Source: Clonostachys chloroleuca
Taxonomy: Eukaryota > Ascomycota > Sordariomycetes > Hypocreales > Bionectriaceae
Length of the DNA: 64,000 nt
NCBI GenBank assembly: GCA_037952775.1
Contig: JBANAY010000004.1
Location: 11,222,001 to 11,286,000 of the forward strand
Direction: 5' to 3'
Below the pieces are notes generated by a model. The model searched no databases and was not told where the DNA came from. It saw only the letters and a program-made list of their open reading frames with translations. This document shows positions 23,885 to 33,876 of the stretch, one piece after another; position 1 is the stretch's first letter, and every line of letters starts with the position of its first letter. Made by a program: the position numbers and the translations under genes.

Positions 23885-24175
23885 ACCCACTGTGGATGCC
23901 CGTTAGGGCAATTACATTAGCGGTCATTCAACCGCTGTAACGGTCGCTGTGACGTCCGTGCTAGCGATCTCATGTTGCACTGAAGCAGCCGCATTAGCAG
24001 TTCTCATGTCCGCTATAGCGCCTGCATTAGCGATCCTCGTGTCCGCTGTACGAGAACCTGAGCACTTAGTTTAGTGAACCTCGTAACCACTGTAGCAGCT
24101 GCATTAGCGGACTTCGTATCCGCTATAGCGCCTGCATTAGCGGTTTCGTATCCCTCTATACGAGAACCTTACAGC
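23885..24175. repeat. GC-rich two-level tandem repeat
   Basis: The motif CATTAGCG or GCATTAGC recurs at 23915, 23991, 24023, 24101 and 24133, each followed by a TC[AG]T[AG]TCCGCTATA-like stretch. The pair at 23991/24023 is repeated 110 bp later at 24101/24133, so 32-bp units sit inside a 110-bp higher-order repeat; CGAGAACCT closes each. It is not AT-rich although it directly follows the RIP-mutated element. Confidence 0.65.
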
Positions 24176-24386
24176 AGTTATGAGCCTGTATTACAGAAGG
24201 CAACGTGTTATCTCAGGGCCCTTACGGCCTGGAAATACCTATAAGTACAGGGCTTCCTCCCTGCTAGATAGAGATTCTAGAAGCCACTAATACACTCTTT
24301 TACCTACCCTACAGCCTATCTTCTTAGCTACCCTGTAGCTGGGCACAATTACATTCTGTTCCATCCGTCGCCTTCTTTCTGCAACT

Positions 24387-24984
24387 ATGAAGTTCTCCAC
24401 CATTCTCGCCTGGGCCTCACTGGCTCTGGCTAACCCTACCCCTGCCATTCAAACTCGCGACGAGAACAACGCATTGTGCAAGATCTTTGAGAGTCTTTCC
24501 AAGCTCGAAGACACTGTCTATGCCTCTAAGGTCAAGATTGGTATGTCTCCATCCGCCACTCCCATTGTCGGCATCCTTGGACATTGAGTTGCTAATGTTT
24601 TCATTAGTGGCAGCGGCGGATGCCTCTGAGCCTGACAATGAATCCCAGACTGCTGCCGCCATTGAGACGGAACTCGAAACGATCAACGCTGCCCTCTTGA
24701 CTGCGTTTGGCAGCACCAGAGGCAAGAATACGATTAGCTGGCCCAGTTTGGCATGCGAGGAGGACCCTGCCGTCTACACATGTTTTCTGGAAACCTGCTC
24801 CGCTGCAGCCGAAACCTCCATCGACTTGCAAGCCATCCAGACCGCCATCTCCGGCCTTTCAGCTGACATCCGAAAAGCCGTGGCCGAACAATTGGGCCTC
24901 CTCAGGTTCCTGACCGCGCCGTTTCTCGAGTCCATTCTCGAATATTGCAACAAGCTGAGCGAGCAATGCCCGATCAAGGTCTGA
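24387..24984 (+). CDS. Small secreted cysteine-containing protein (hypothetical)
   Basis: Two exons, 24387-24540 and 24608-24984, with a 67-bp GTATGT...CATTAG intron containing a GCTAAT branch site; 176 aa. The N-terminus MKFSTILAWASLALANP is a clear signal peptide, so the protein is probably secreted. The mature part is Ala/Glu-rich and helical in character, with six Cys (one near residue 31, one in LACEEDP, two in YTCFLETC, two in EYCNKLSEQC), enough for three disulfides. I do not recognise the family. The gene lies 550 bp from a RIP-mutated retrotransposon, a setting typical of effector candidates, but nothing else shows a role in host interaction. Confidence 0.8.
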
Positions 24985-26229
24985 TATTGACCTTGTCTTC
25001 TCCATGGTCAATTGACGACTGATCGTTGAGGACTGACCGTGCATGTGTGGTTCTCTTTCTTCTTCCTGGGTTCCTAGGATGAGAGAACTTGGAGGAGGAG
25101 CATGCTTTTCTTACGGCTCTGCGGGATTCAGTAGTTACGACCCTAATTGAGACCCAGTTTTGTTATTGTCCGGGGTTCATGGAGACAGTTTGTACACATT
25201 CAGTTGTGGGAGGAAAAGGTGGCCTGGTTTCTTTGCTGAGCACTACACAAACAGATTAAACTACTATCAATACAATTCAGTGTTACTATCAATTCTTCCC
25301 ATCTAGTTCTTTTCGTGATCTATCGCAGTAGTGATGTTACTCCATCGTATGATCTTGATCCGTTACCATCTTTCATCCCCGTCCTCCCTGCATAATCGCG
25401 GCAGCACTGTCTCCCTTGATCTGCCAACTCGCCCACAACCCGACCGCTGGGTGGATATAGGACCGAAGAGAGTGAAATTTTAGAATTTTAGGTCAGATTC
25501 GCTCATCAAGCCAAGGCTGTATGGAAGCAAAAGTCGCGTGGGGGCTGGAAAAGATGTGTCAATATTTTGCGGCTGATGGTTGTCAACTTCCAAACAATTA
25601 TCGCCAACATGCACACCTTCGGCACGTTTTTGCCGACCAGGAACTATTGCAGGTGCGTATCTCTCCCCCGACTGGACGAGATGGGTGGGTTGCAAAAGTC
25701 CATGTAGCACGGCGGAAATCCTGGGGATTGCGCCATAGGCAATCTGCCATACTCGCTCGTTGCAGCCCCTTTCGGCGCCGGGAAGGTCATCCATGAGAGC
25801 CCAAAAATCACGGGTTTCTGGAACAGACAATCGCAAAAAGTCTTCGATTGGAAGACTAGATCAGGAAGTGAAGGGCCTGATCAGGAAGGTGGGAGGGCTA
25901 TCTGATGGCAAAGTAAGAGATTAGGCCTATGGCGCGACACCCATTGTTACGCTCGTAATCGCCGTTGCATGCGATGCTTCCCGGCTGGGCGATCCGTGTT
26001 GCTACCAATCTGTCTATGCATCCGACGATGGAAGACATGCCAGACGATTGCACCATTTCGCCCCTTCACGCAGCCGGACGCGGTGGCGATCATATAATGG
26101 TGGCCTGGCCCTAGCCAAAGCCGGCTGGCCGTTGCGTGTCGTGTCTCACTTGCCCAGAAGAAAAAGAAAGTTTATGGAGGAGGAGCTTCGTCTCGCCAGC
26201 CACCATCGTTCAACTTTTTTCCATTCACC
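24985..26229. other. Intergenic region upstream of the peptide transporter
   Basis: About 1.2 kb. Contains the 3' flank of the secreted-protein gene and the promoter of the POT gene. Short open frames at 25480-25836 have no recognisable domain. No repeat or RNA gene seen. Confidence 0.5.
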
Positions 26230-28166
26230 ATGGGTAGGTAAAATCGCTACGCGAGAGGTCTATGCCTTCTTGTTCTGACTGTTCTCTCCCTCGCAGCTGA
26301 AAACGCGGTCGGCCTCACCACGGCCAAGGTCGTCGAGCCCGTCGTCGAGTCCGGCATCGAAGAAAAGGCTCACCATGTCGCGTCCGTCGGCGTGAGCGGC
26401 GATGTGGAATCCAGCCCTGTGTCCCTCGAGGCCGGCAATGTCCCCGACAGCGAGCTGTATCCCGTCCCGACTGCAGACGAGCGCAAGACGCTGCGGAAGG
26501 TCGCCGACTCGATTCCCTGGATCTCGTGGACGCTCTGCTTCGTGGAGATGGCGGAGAGAGCCTCGTACTACGGCGTCAAGGCCGTGTTCAACAACTACCT
26601 CCAGTTCCCGCTTCCGGAGGGCGGTCCCGGCACCGGTGCGATTGACAAGAGCAAGCCCAACTCGCATGCCGGAGCCCTCAACATGGGTCTGCAGGCTTCG
26701 TCGGCACTCGGTCTGCTCTTCACGTTCCTGGCGTACGTCATTCCCATCTTCGGAGCCTGGATTGCCGACACCAAGATCGGGCGCTACAAGGCTATTCTCC
26801 TCGGTGTCATCATCGGAGCCGTCGCTCACGTTATCATGGTCGGAGGCGCCGCACCGGCAGTCTTGCAGGCAGGAAGGGGAGTGGCTCCCTTCTTGATCTC
26901 CTTCTTCCTCTTGGCCTTTGGAGCCGGCATCTTCAAGCCCAATGTCCCGCCCACTGTTCTCGACCAGTACAAGCACCAGCGTGAGTACACCAAGGTTCTC
27001 AAGTCGGGCGAGAAGGTCCTCGTCGACCCCGAGACGACGGTGAGCCACATCATGCTCATCTTCTATGCGTTCGTCAACGTGGGCGCGTTCTTCTCCATCG
27101 CTGTCGTCTATATCGAGAAGTACCACAGCTTCTGGCTCGCGTTCCTCGTGCCCGGTATTGTCTACTTCCTGCTGCCGCTCCTGCTGGCTGTTACCTATAA
27201 GAGAACAATCCGTGTTGCCCCTCAAGGATCGGACCTGAACCGATTCACCAAGATCACCGTCGCGGCACTCAAGAAATCCAAGGGCAATTTGTTTTCCAGG
27301 ACCTTTTGGGAGGATATTTCTCCTTCTACATTGGCCCAGACAGGTCACATCGCTCCGTATTCAGAGAAAGATGTCGATGATGCCAAGCGAACCTGGCAAG
27401 CCGTGCAGATCTTCTTGTACATTCCCATCTGGTACATGAACGATGGCGGTGTTGGCAGCATTCAGAGCAACCAGGGCGCTGCCATGACTAGCGAGGGAGC
27501 CCCCAACGATCTTCTCAACAACTTCAACCCTCTGACCATTCTTGTACTTTCCCCCTTCATGGCTCACATTGGTTATCCATTCCTTGCGGCCCGGGGAATC
27601 AAGTTTGGCCGTATCTCGCGAATGACCTTCGGTTTCTCCCTGGCTATTTTATCAGCTTTGGTTGGTGCCCTTGTCCAATGGCGCGTATACGAGACAAGCC
27701 CATGGTGAGTGTAGACCGACCTTTAGCGCATATGTGCTCTTGTGATGCTAACCTCTATGCGAACAGCGGCTATGACGCCAGTACTTGTGACGACGTGTCT
27801 CCAATTAGCATTTGGTGGCAGCTGCCCAACGTCATCCTGGGCGCTGCCTCCGAAATATTCGTTAACGTCACCTCCTACGAGCTCGCCTACTCCCGTGCCC
27901 CCGAGCACATGCGCGCGACGGTCATCGCCATCTTCCTCTTCATGGTGGCCCTGAGCAGTGCCTTCGCCCAGATCCTCCTCCCGTCCCTCATCGACCCCCA
28001 TCTGATCTGGGCCTGGGCCGCCCCCGGCATCGCCCTCCTCGTGCAGACCATTATCTTCTGGTGGAGGCATCGCGGGATCAACGATGACGCCTTCATGACG
28101 TACGAGGAGGACTTTAAGAAGCCTATCATCGAGGAGGAGAAGAAGGGTGAGGAGGTCAAGATTTGA
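26230..28166 (+). CDS. Proton-dependent oligopeptide transporter (POT/PTR2 family)
   Basis: Three exons: 26230-26233 (only ATGG), 26297-27704 and 27767-28166; 603 aa. The 63-bp first intron (GTAGGT...TCGCAG) restores M-A-E-N-A-V; without it no ATG serves the long frame. The second splice gives SPCGYDASTCDD. POT signatures are present: EMAERASYYG near residue 85 (E-x-x-E-R-x-x-Y-Y-G) and LIFYAFVNVGAFFS near 250. About 12 membrane helices with an extracellular loop carrying Cys in GYDASTCDD are expected. It imports di- and tripeptides with protons at the plasma membrane. GC-rich, no lesion. Confidence 0.93.
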
Positions 28167-28603
28167 GTTCGGGGTAGGGGGCTCCCATTCTACACTCGTG
28201 GTGGCCTTGTCATTCGCACGATGAAGCCTCGACTGGTGTTTTGTTTGGTCCTATGAGTAGCATAGCGTGTCGACATCTAAGGTGGTTCGCTTGTTTGTGA
28301 TATGGAGGAGGATGGTTCTTTGGTTAGTTAAATCAGATCTATTTCTAGATCGGAATAAATAACGATAATTTTAACTCTAATCTTGCCTGATGGGACTTTT
28401 GTTTTGCTCCATAACGACATGTGCTCATTCATGGTAGCATCCCAGTAGCCTAGTAGCCTTGAGTACCTAGTAATACTATGCCATTTTCTGGAAGACGGTG
28501 AACATATCTAAAAACATTATATTAAGTACTGCATATACACATGATAATTAATAAGTACAGATAGAATAAACCCGTCGGTGTGGTGGAACTTCAACAACGT
28601 TCC

Positions 28604-29293
28604 TTACACGGCGATTGTGATCTCCCCGCTCTCCTTGGCCTCCTCGATCAGCTTATTGTACTCTGCAAGCTTCTCCTCATAAAGCTTGATGAGCTCATCA
28701 GTGTCCGTGATCTCTTCGTCTCGCTTGCCGATCGTGGCGTCAAGGCCGGTGAAGGCCCTGGCGAAGGCGTAGAAGACCTCGGCCAGAGCGTTGCAGATGA
28801 TAGGCAGACGGGTAGATTTGCATTGGGAGTGAAGACTGGGAGATTGAACCTGTTAGTAAATCTTCGTTGCTTAGATTTAGTCCCTTGTGCGCTCTTCCAT
28901 CCGTGATAGGTTCAAAGACGAAGTGCTAGGGGACCGTCAGAAGGGGGAAGACTCACTCAGTCTGGAACAACGTGTCGATCTTGGTCTTGGCACTGCGGGT
29001 GAAGCGCTTCTGCTTCCTGTAGTTTTGGTAGCCAAAATCGCGGCGCTGGCAGGCGGGCTCGAAGGGGAACCCGAGGGGGTTGCCGAGTCCGAAGGCGCAG
29101 CCGTTGCTGGTCCAGTCTAGGTCGGCGGGGACCCTGAACTCTCTGTGGTCGGAGAAGGAGGAGAGGGTCTCCCCAAAGAGGAGCTGGTCGGTGTTGGCCT
29201 CTGGGGTCGGGCAGAAGTCGATGGCGGCGGGGAGGGCTGTGTGGCCACGGAGGCCAGTGAGCAGAGTGAGAGAATAGCGGTGGTGTACTTCAT
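28604..29293 (-). pseudogene. Secreted fungal/prokaryotic-type phospholipase A2, frameshifted and lacking the catalytic His
   Basis: Exon 1 29293-28957 and exon 2 28835-28604 are joined by a 121-bp intron; the branch CTAAC at its end means that the first AG is skipped, giving DLHSQC. The core DWTSNGCAFGLGNPLGFPFEPAC, then DFGYQNYRKQKRF, is the fungal secretory PLA2 family (Pfam Phospholip_A2_3). In that family the segment reads C-x-R-H-D; here the His position is Arg (codon 29042-29040, CGC). In addition, the signal-peptide frame (MKYTTAILSLCSLASVA) and the mature-protein frame differ by one base near 29238-29243; the exons total 569 nt, one short. The C-terminal tail (DEEITDTDELIKLYEEKLAEY) is acidic and helical. 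An active secreted enzyme is not expected. Confidence 0.8.
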
Positions 29294-30848
29294 GATTAAT
29301 TATTTATTAATGAGCGTGAGTGACTGGAAAAGAATGAGATTATCCGTGAAGAAGAGAAAATCCAGTGGGAAGAAAGAGAAAATAAAAACCTCATTCTTCT
29401 TGCACGGCCGTTGCTATTTCAACAACGCACGGCGAAATGAGAGCGGGCCTAACGTTCGGCTCCTCGGGGACGAAGTGGTCACACTCATCCGCCTGCCGCA
29501 CGTGGGCTTGCTGGTGATTTTACCGTACCCAATTTTAAAATATCGATATTTTCAGGTACGGGAGAACGGTTCAGGAAGGCTATAAGATGATATTTCCCGA
29601 AGTGGCGGCGACAAGGCTCGAAGGATCCGAGGTTTCTTGTCTCACGCAACCGACGTTACATCGGGAGCTGCGGAAACGGCAGGTAAGTAGCCACATGGCG
29701 ATTTTATGCCAGGGGACGTTGAACATTAACATAAGCTTGACCGTATAATCCCCAGTTTGTTCCTCTTTGGGAGCATTGGCAACAATGCAGCTGTTCAATA
29801 TTTCCCACTAGCCACCTGATTCCCAATTCCTATCTGCATCAAGGATCGCGCTCCCTCCCGGCTCTAATTTGAACGTCTCTATAATATGGGTCGACGGCCT
29901 CCGGATAGGACGGTTTTCGGTTCGTGTGGATGTTCTTGAACAGGCTGGCACGTTCAGATTGTCTATCTTCTGGCGCGCTGCTTCAATTGAGATTGAAACT
30001 CCTCAGGCAAGATTGGTGTGATTGACATTTGTGTCATTGCTGCAGTTACGAGTGAGCTCAAAGGTTGTATATTTCATTGACCGATTGAAAATACTTTTGC
30101 AGACAACAAGACATGAGGCAGTCAACAAAGTCTCATACTACTCTCAACAGGTGAAGAAGGTGCTCAATCAAAGAAACGACTACGCCTGGAGGCTCGGTTC
30201 GGAGATAATTCACGGTCCATAATCTTTCCAGTGAGAGCACATGCAGCCTGATGCGAGAAAATGTCCGATGATTAGAGACGCCCATCAAACGCGTTCCAGA
30301 AGTTCTATCGCAATCAAATAGTCCAGGCCCAAGGGCGGTAGATGCGTACAGGGCGATAAGTGGCCAAGCCGTTCCACGTATATGAGTTATGCCAGGTGGG
30401 GTGAAGCTCGCGAGGGTGAAGTCAACCACCGGGTCAAAGCTACTGGACGCAGCGACTTGGGTAAACGTCCGCAAGACAGCCGCTCTTTGTTAGATCAATC
30501 GATGGCTACTACTACCGCACTGTGAATGGCGTAGATAATGTTAGGTGAGGCAATGGTGACGTTCGTGGTCACGGACTGGGCAACGAACCTTGGTTCAATC
30601 ACTACTAAGACCACTGGTAGATAGTAGTCTTTCGTGCCCGAGATAGCGAGGTAGTAAGTATGCATATTTTCTCTTCCGCCGAGTCGAAGTTCTGCAAGAT
30701 TAAAACAATCCAATGGCAGCCTTCAACGATAGGTTGATGTTGTGTCCTATGGCGCAAAATCTTGGTGTCATTTCTTGCTGATTCTCACACTGTTAGTACG
30801 ATCAAACAGTCTCAGAGAATTTCAATCAGAGCACCGGGGTGACTCGAT
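29294..30848. other. Intergenic region
   Basis: About 1.5 kb between the phospholipase start and the HET-type fragment. Minus-strand open frames at 30133-30474 and 30495-30713 might be decayed coding sequence, but I recognise no domain. Nothing else seen. Confidence 0.45.
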
Positions 30849-31562
30849 TTAGTAGATATCATATGTGTTACGAGAGAATCTCCCGTTCCCGCTCACGACA
30901 GATTGCGTCAAGGAGCCCAATCGTAGTTCTTCGTGCAGGATATAGGCCTGGCCAATTAAATAAAACCCACCTTGGGGCCTTGGCCGCAAAATAGACGGGA
31001 GCTCGCTGCCAAAGAGAACCATGACTTGGTCCCCAGACTTCATTGTTGATAGACCAAGTCCTATGAACCCCTCCGAGGTGGTAAATGCACGCCGATTGTG
31101 TGCCGTCTGGTATAGCCCTTGAGGATAAGCCTCGGATAGGTTTTCGAGATCGTCCCAGTCAATGTCTTCATATTCAAATGTGTATGGCTCGGCTTCCATT
31201 GCCCTTGCCTTTTCCAGTCCTGGCAGCTGTAGAAATAGATGTGATCTTTGCTCTGCAGAGGGGCTCTCATTGGCAGGTCCTATTGATTCCATAGGATCAT
31301 CATCTGTATTAGATACAACATTTGAACTAGGTCTAGATGCTGAGCCATCGGGTATAGGGGCGGGACCCGCCTGTGTAGTCTCATGAGCTGCAATGGAACT
31401 GGTTTCGGACCCAGCGCTCTGTCCCATCTCGTCTTCATCTTCGTCCTGGTCCGAGGTGATCCCGCATTCTTCTCGAACGTCGGCGGTGAGAATTATAATA
31501 GCCATGTACCACATGTAGATCCCGGCGTTGAATCCCTTCTTATCTTCGGCGCGGTTATCCAT
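30849..31562 (-). pseudogene. C-terminal part of a HET (heterokaryon incompatibility)-type protein
   Basis: The open frame ends with RRAFTTSEGFIGLGL, then KSGDQVMVLFGSELPSILRP, then GFYLIGQAYILHEE. This is the conserved tail of fungal HET-domain proteins ([RK]-x-F-x-T-x-x-G-[YF]-[IM]-G-L... G-D-x-V-x-[VI]-L-x-G... P-x-[IV]-L-R... Y-x-x-[IV]-G-x-[AC]-Y). The first half is acidic and low in complexity (DEDEDEMGQS). The N-terminal HET domain itself is not found upstream: an in-frame TAA lies just before, and a Tc1-type element begins within 300-400 bp. It is probably a truncated gene; a short separate protein cannot be excluded. HET proteins trigger cell death when incompatible strains fuse. Confidence 0.6.
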
Positions 31563-31839
31563 ATTGAAATAACCATTCAGGATCCTGTGGTTGAAACCGA
31601 CGACATTTTTTTACGTGATGTCTGAGTCTGCGCCTCCTTTAGGCCAAATTGATATTGCCTTCAAGAAAGCGACATCGAGGGGCTGACCGTCATAGTAGGT
31701 CTCGCCTGAGCGCGAAATGAATGAGGAATCAAACAGCTCATACAGTGGGGTTCCAAAAGAGATGACGCACCATGCGACTTTTCGCGTGTTCGCGCAAATC
31801 CTCCACTACACACCTTTCCTTTCAATTACACATAATTCT

Positions 31840-33110
31840 TCACAATAGAGGCCAAAAAAAGAGCCTTTGGTGATATTTTAAGCGCGAATCGCCAAGGAAA
31901 ACAATAAACCCTATTAGAAACCCGTACGGCTATTGTGGCTGCTGTTCAGGGCGGCGAGAAGTACGCCGTTGTGGCGGAGCGTTTTGGCGTATTATGTGCT
32001 ATGGTTACCCGTCTTCTTCGAAGGCTCGAAAAGACGTTAACTTTGAAGGCAGAGGATCGTAAAGGACGTCCTAAGCTTCTTTCTCCTCGTGACTTACGTA
32101 GGATTTGAAGAGAAGTCTGTCGTGATTATCAGGTTATACGGAAAGAGCTTATCTATAACCTAGATCTTAATATAAGTATGATAATAGTTTGTTGTAACTT
32201 ACTTGCTATTAATCTATATAAATAGAAGGTAAAGAAGTATATTTTTTTAAGTAAAGAGGTAATTAATTAAAGAAGAATATTTATATAATATTAGAATAGA
32301 AAAGAAGATAAATTAGTTAAGGTATAGCTAAGTATATATAGTATATTAGTCTCTTACTAATAGGCTGTTTAGATTATCTTCTTAGATAAGTATATAGTTT
32401 AAAATAATAGTATAATATCTAACTACTAGGTTTAGAGATTTATATATAAAGCTTATAATATAAAATTTACTAATAAGATAATATATAGAAAAGCTAATAT
32501 TATTATTATAGTCTAGAGTAGTATCTAGAAAGGTAGGTATTTAAAGCTTATAATTATAATATATAATAAGCTTATAAAGAAGAAAGACTTTACTTCTAAT
32601 AGCTATTACTAGGCCCTAGAGCAAGATCTGCTTCCTAATTATAATAGAATAAGGTATTTTTAATAAGATAATACTTCTATTTATAAATCAGAGTAAACTA
32701 CAGACTTCCTAATTACTTATAGGATAAGCTTTATTAACTAGCTATCTTACAGCCCGGATCTTAACCTAATAGAGTATATTTAGGCTTATTTAAAAAGAAT
32801 ACTCTATAGAATATTCCCTGAACTCTCTAAATTAAAAGGAAATACAGCTGATATTATAAAATTTAAAGAGTACTTATAAATTATATAGGAGGCTATTCCC
32901 CAGAGCTTTATTAATATCCTGTTAGACTTAATACCCTGTTATATAGCTACAGTATACTAAGCGAAAGGCTTATATTTAAAATATTAAAGATCTGCCCCTA
33001 ATAGTTATTAGAAATAAGATATCTTAATTTATACTATTTATTTACTGTATTAAGAGGTATTTAAATTCCTTGGAATATAATCTAAATATAGCAGCCGGAG
33101 GTAGGTGCAT
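31840..33110 (+). mobile_element. Tc1/mariner (DD34E) DNA transposon, partly RIP-mutated
   Basis: 31919-32105 is GC-rich and reads a paired-type helix-turn-helix: AIVAAVQGGEKYAVVAERFG, then RKGRPKLLSPRDLRRI. At about 32110 composition drops sharply to AT-rich and stops appear (first a TGA after RRI). Further on, reading stops through, QDNTSIYKS, then YSPDLNLIEYI gives the second and third catalytic residues with 34 residues between D and E, as in Tc1-like elements; LKRILYRIFPEL follows. The ends are approximate; I did not find convincing terminal inverted repeats. It lies upstream of the truncated HET-type gene and may have broken it. Confidence 0.75.
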
Positions 33111-33342
33111 TAACTCTTTTGGAATATGGGTTTACCAAACGCCAACAATACCCGGAAGGTATCATCAAACTCCTCACTATTGAATCTAAAGACCGGAGAG
33201 AGTTTTAATAGAAAGTTAAAATAAAAGAATAAGTCAGACCTAATAACTCAATATAATAAATATAAAAGATTCACTGTGTGAAACCATGTTTGGTCTTTTA
33301 ATTGGTATATATATTATAATATTAGGTATAGTATCAGATTAT

Positions 33343-33687
33343 TATTAGATTTCATATATTAGATAGGCAGAATTATATAGTAATATTTATCTAAGTTATA
33401 TTATTCTGATATTTCTAGTAGGAATAATTATATAATTTAGTATATATCTCTTCTTTAAGTCTAATAGTCTTTTAATTTAGAAAAGAAAGTATATTTAGAT
33501 ATTTAGAATAATCTACTTTTAATTATAACTAATTATATTAGATTATATAAAAGTTTAGTTCTAATATATCCCTCTAATATAGAAGTTATTATTTATATTA
33601 TAATATTAAATTAAATATTTACTAATAATTTATTTATATAGTAGTATTAAATTATTAAAAAAAAACTAAAAATAAAAATAGAATAAT
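33343..33687 (-). repeat. Inverted end fragment of the A/B Copia family
   Basis: 33343-33566 is the reverse complement of the A/B LTR (starts TATTAGATTTCATATATTAG, ends GTTCTAATA). 33567-33687 continues as the reverse complement of the sequence just inside the 3' LTR of A and B. It stops exactly where the LTR of element C starts. Confidence 0.8.
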
Positions 33688-33876
33688 TATTAGTATACTA
33701 AATACTACTAACTAGTAATTACTAGCTGGAAGCTAGAAGTAGAGCAGTTTACTTAGTTAGAACTACTCTGGAACTATATTTATAACTAGTTTACTTCTAT
33801 AGCTAGGATAGTAACTTAATTAATTACTTTTAACCTATCTACTCTATAGTATATACTTTAGAAAAGCCTTCTAATA
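33688..33876 (+). repeat. 5' LTR of element C
   Basis: 189 bp, starts TATTAGTATACTAAATACTA, ends CCTTCTAATA. Matches 48057-48245 over its whole length; its sequence is unrelated to the A/B LTR. Confidence 0.85.

Noticed and set aside
25480..25836. 118-codon minus-strand open frame
   Set aside because: No recognisable motif or intron context; composition not clearly coding.
26260..27348. 362-codon open frame on the minus strand
   Set aside because: It is antisense to the POT transporter; low-complexity Glu/Asp/Arg content follows from the GC-rich third positions of the real gene.
28580..29277. Several plus-strand open frames
   Set aside because: Shadows of the minus-strand phospholipase A2 gene; no domain of their own.
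30133..30713. Minus-strand open frames between the PLA2 and HET-type genes
   Set aside because: No known domain and no splice pattern joining them; could not be supported as genes.
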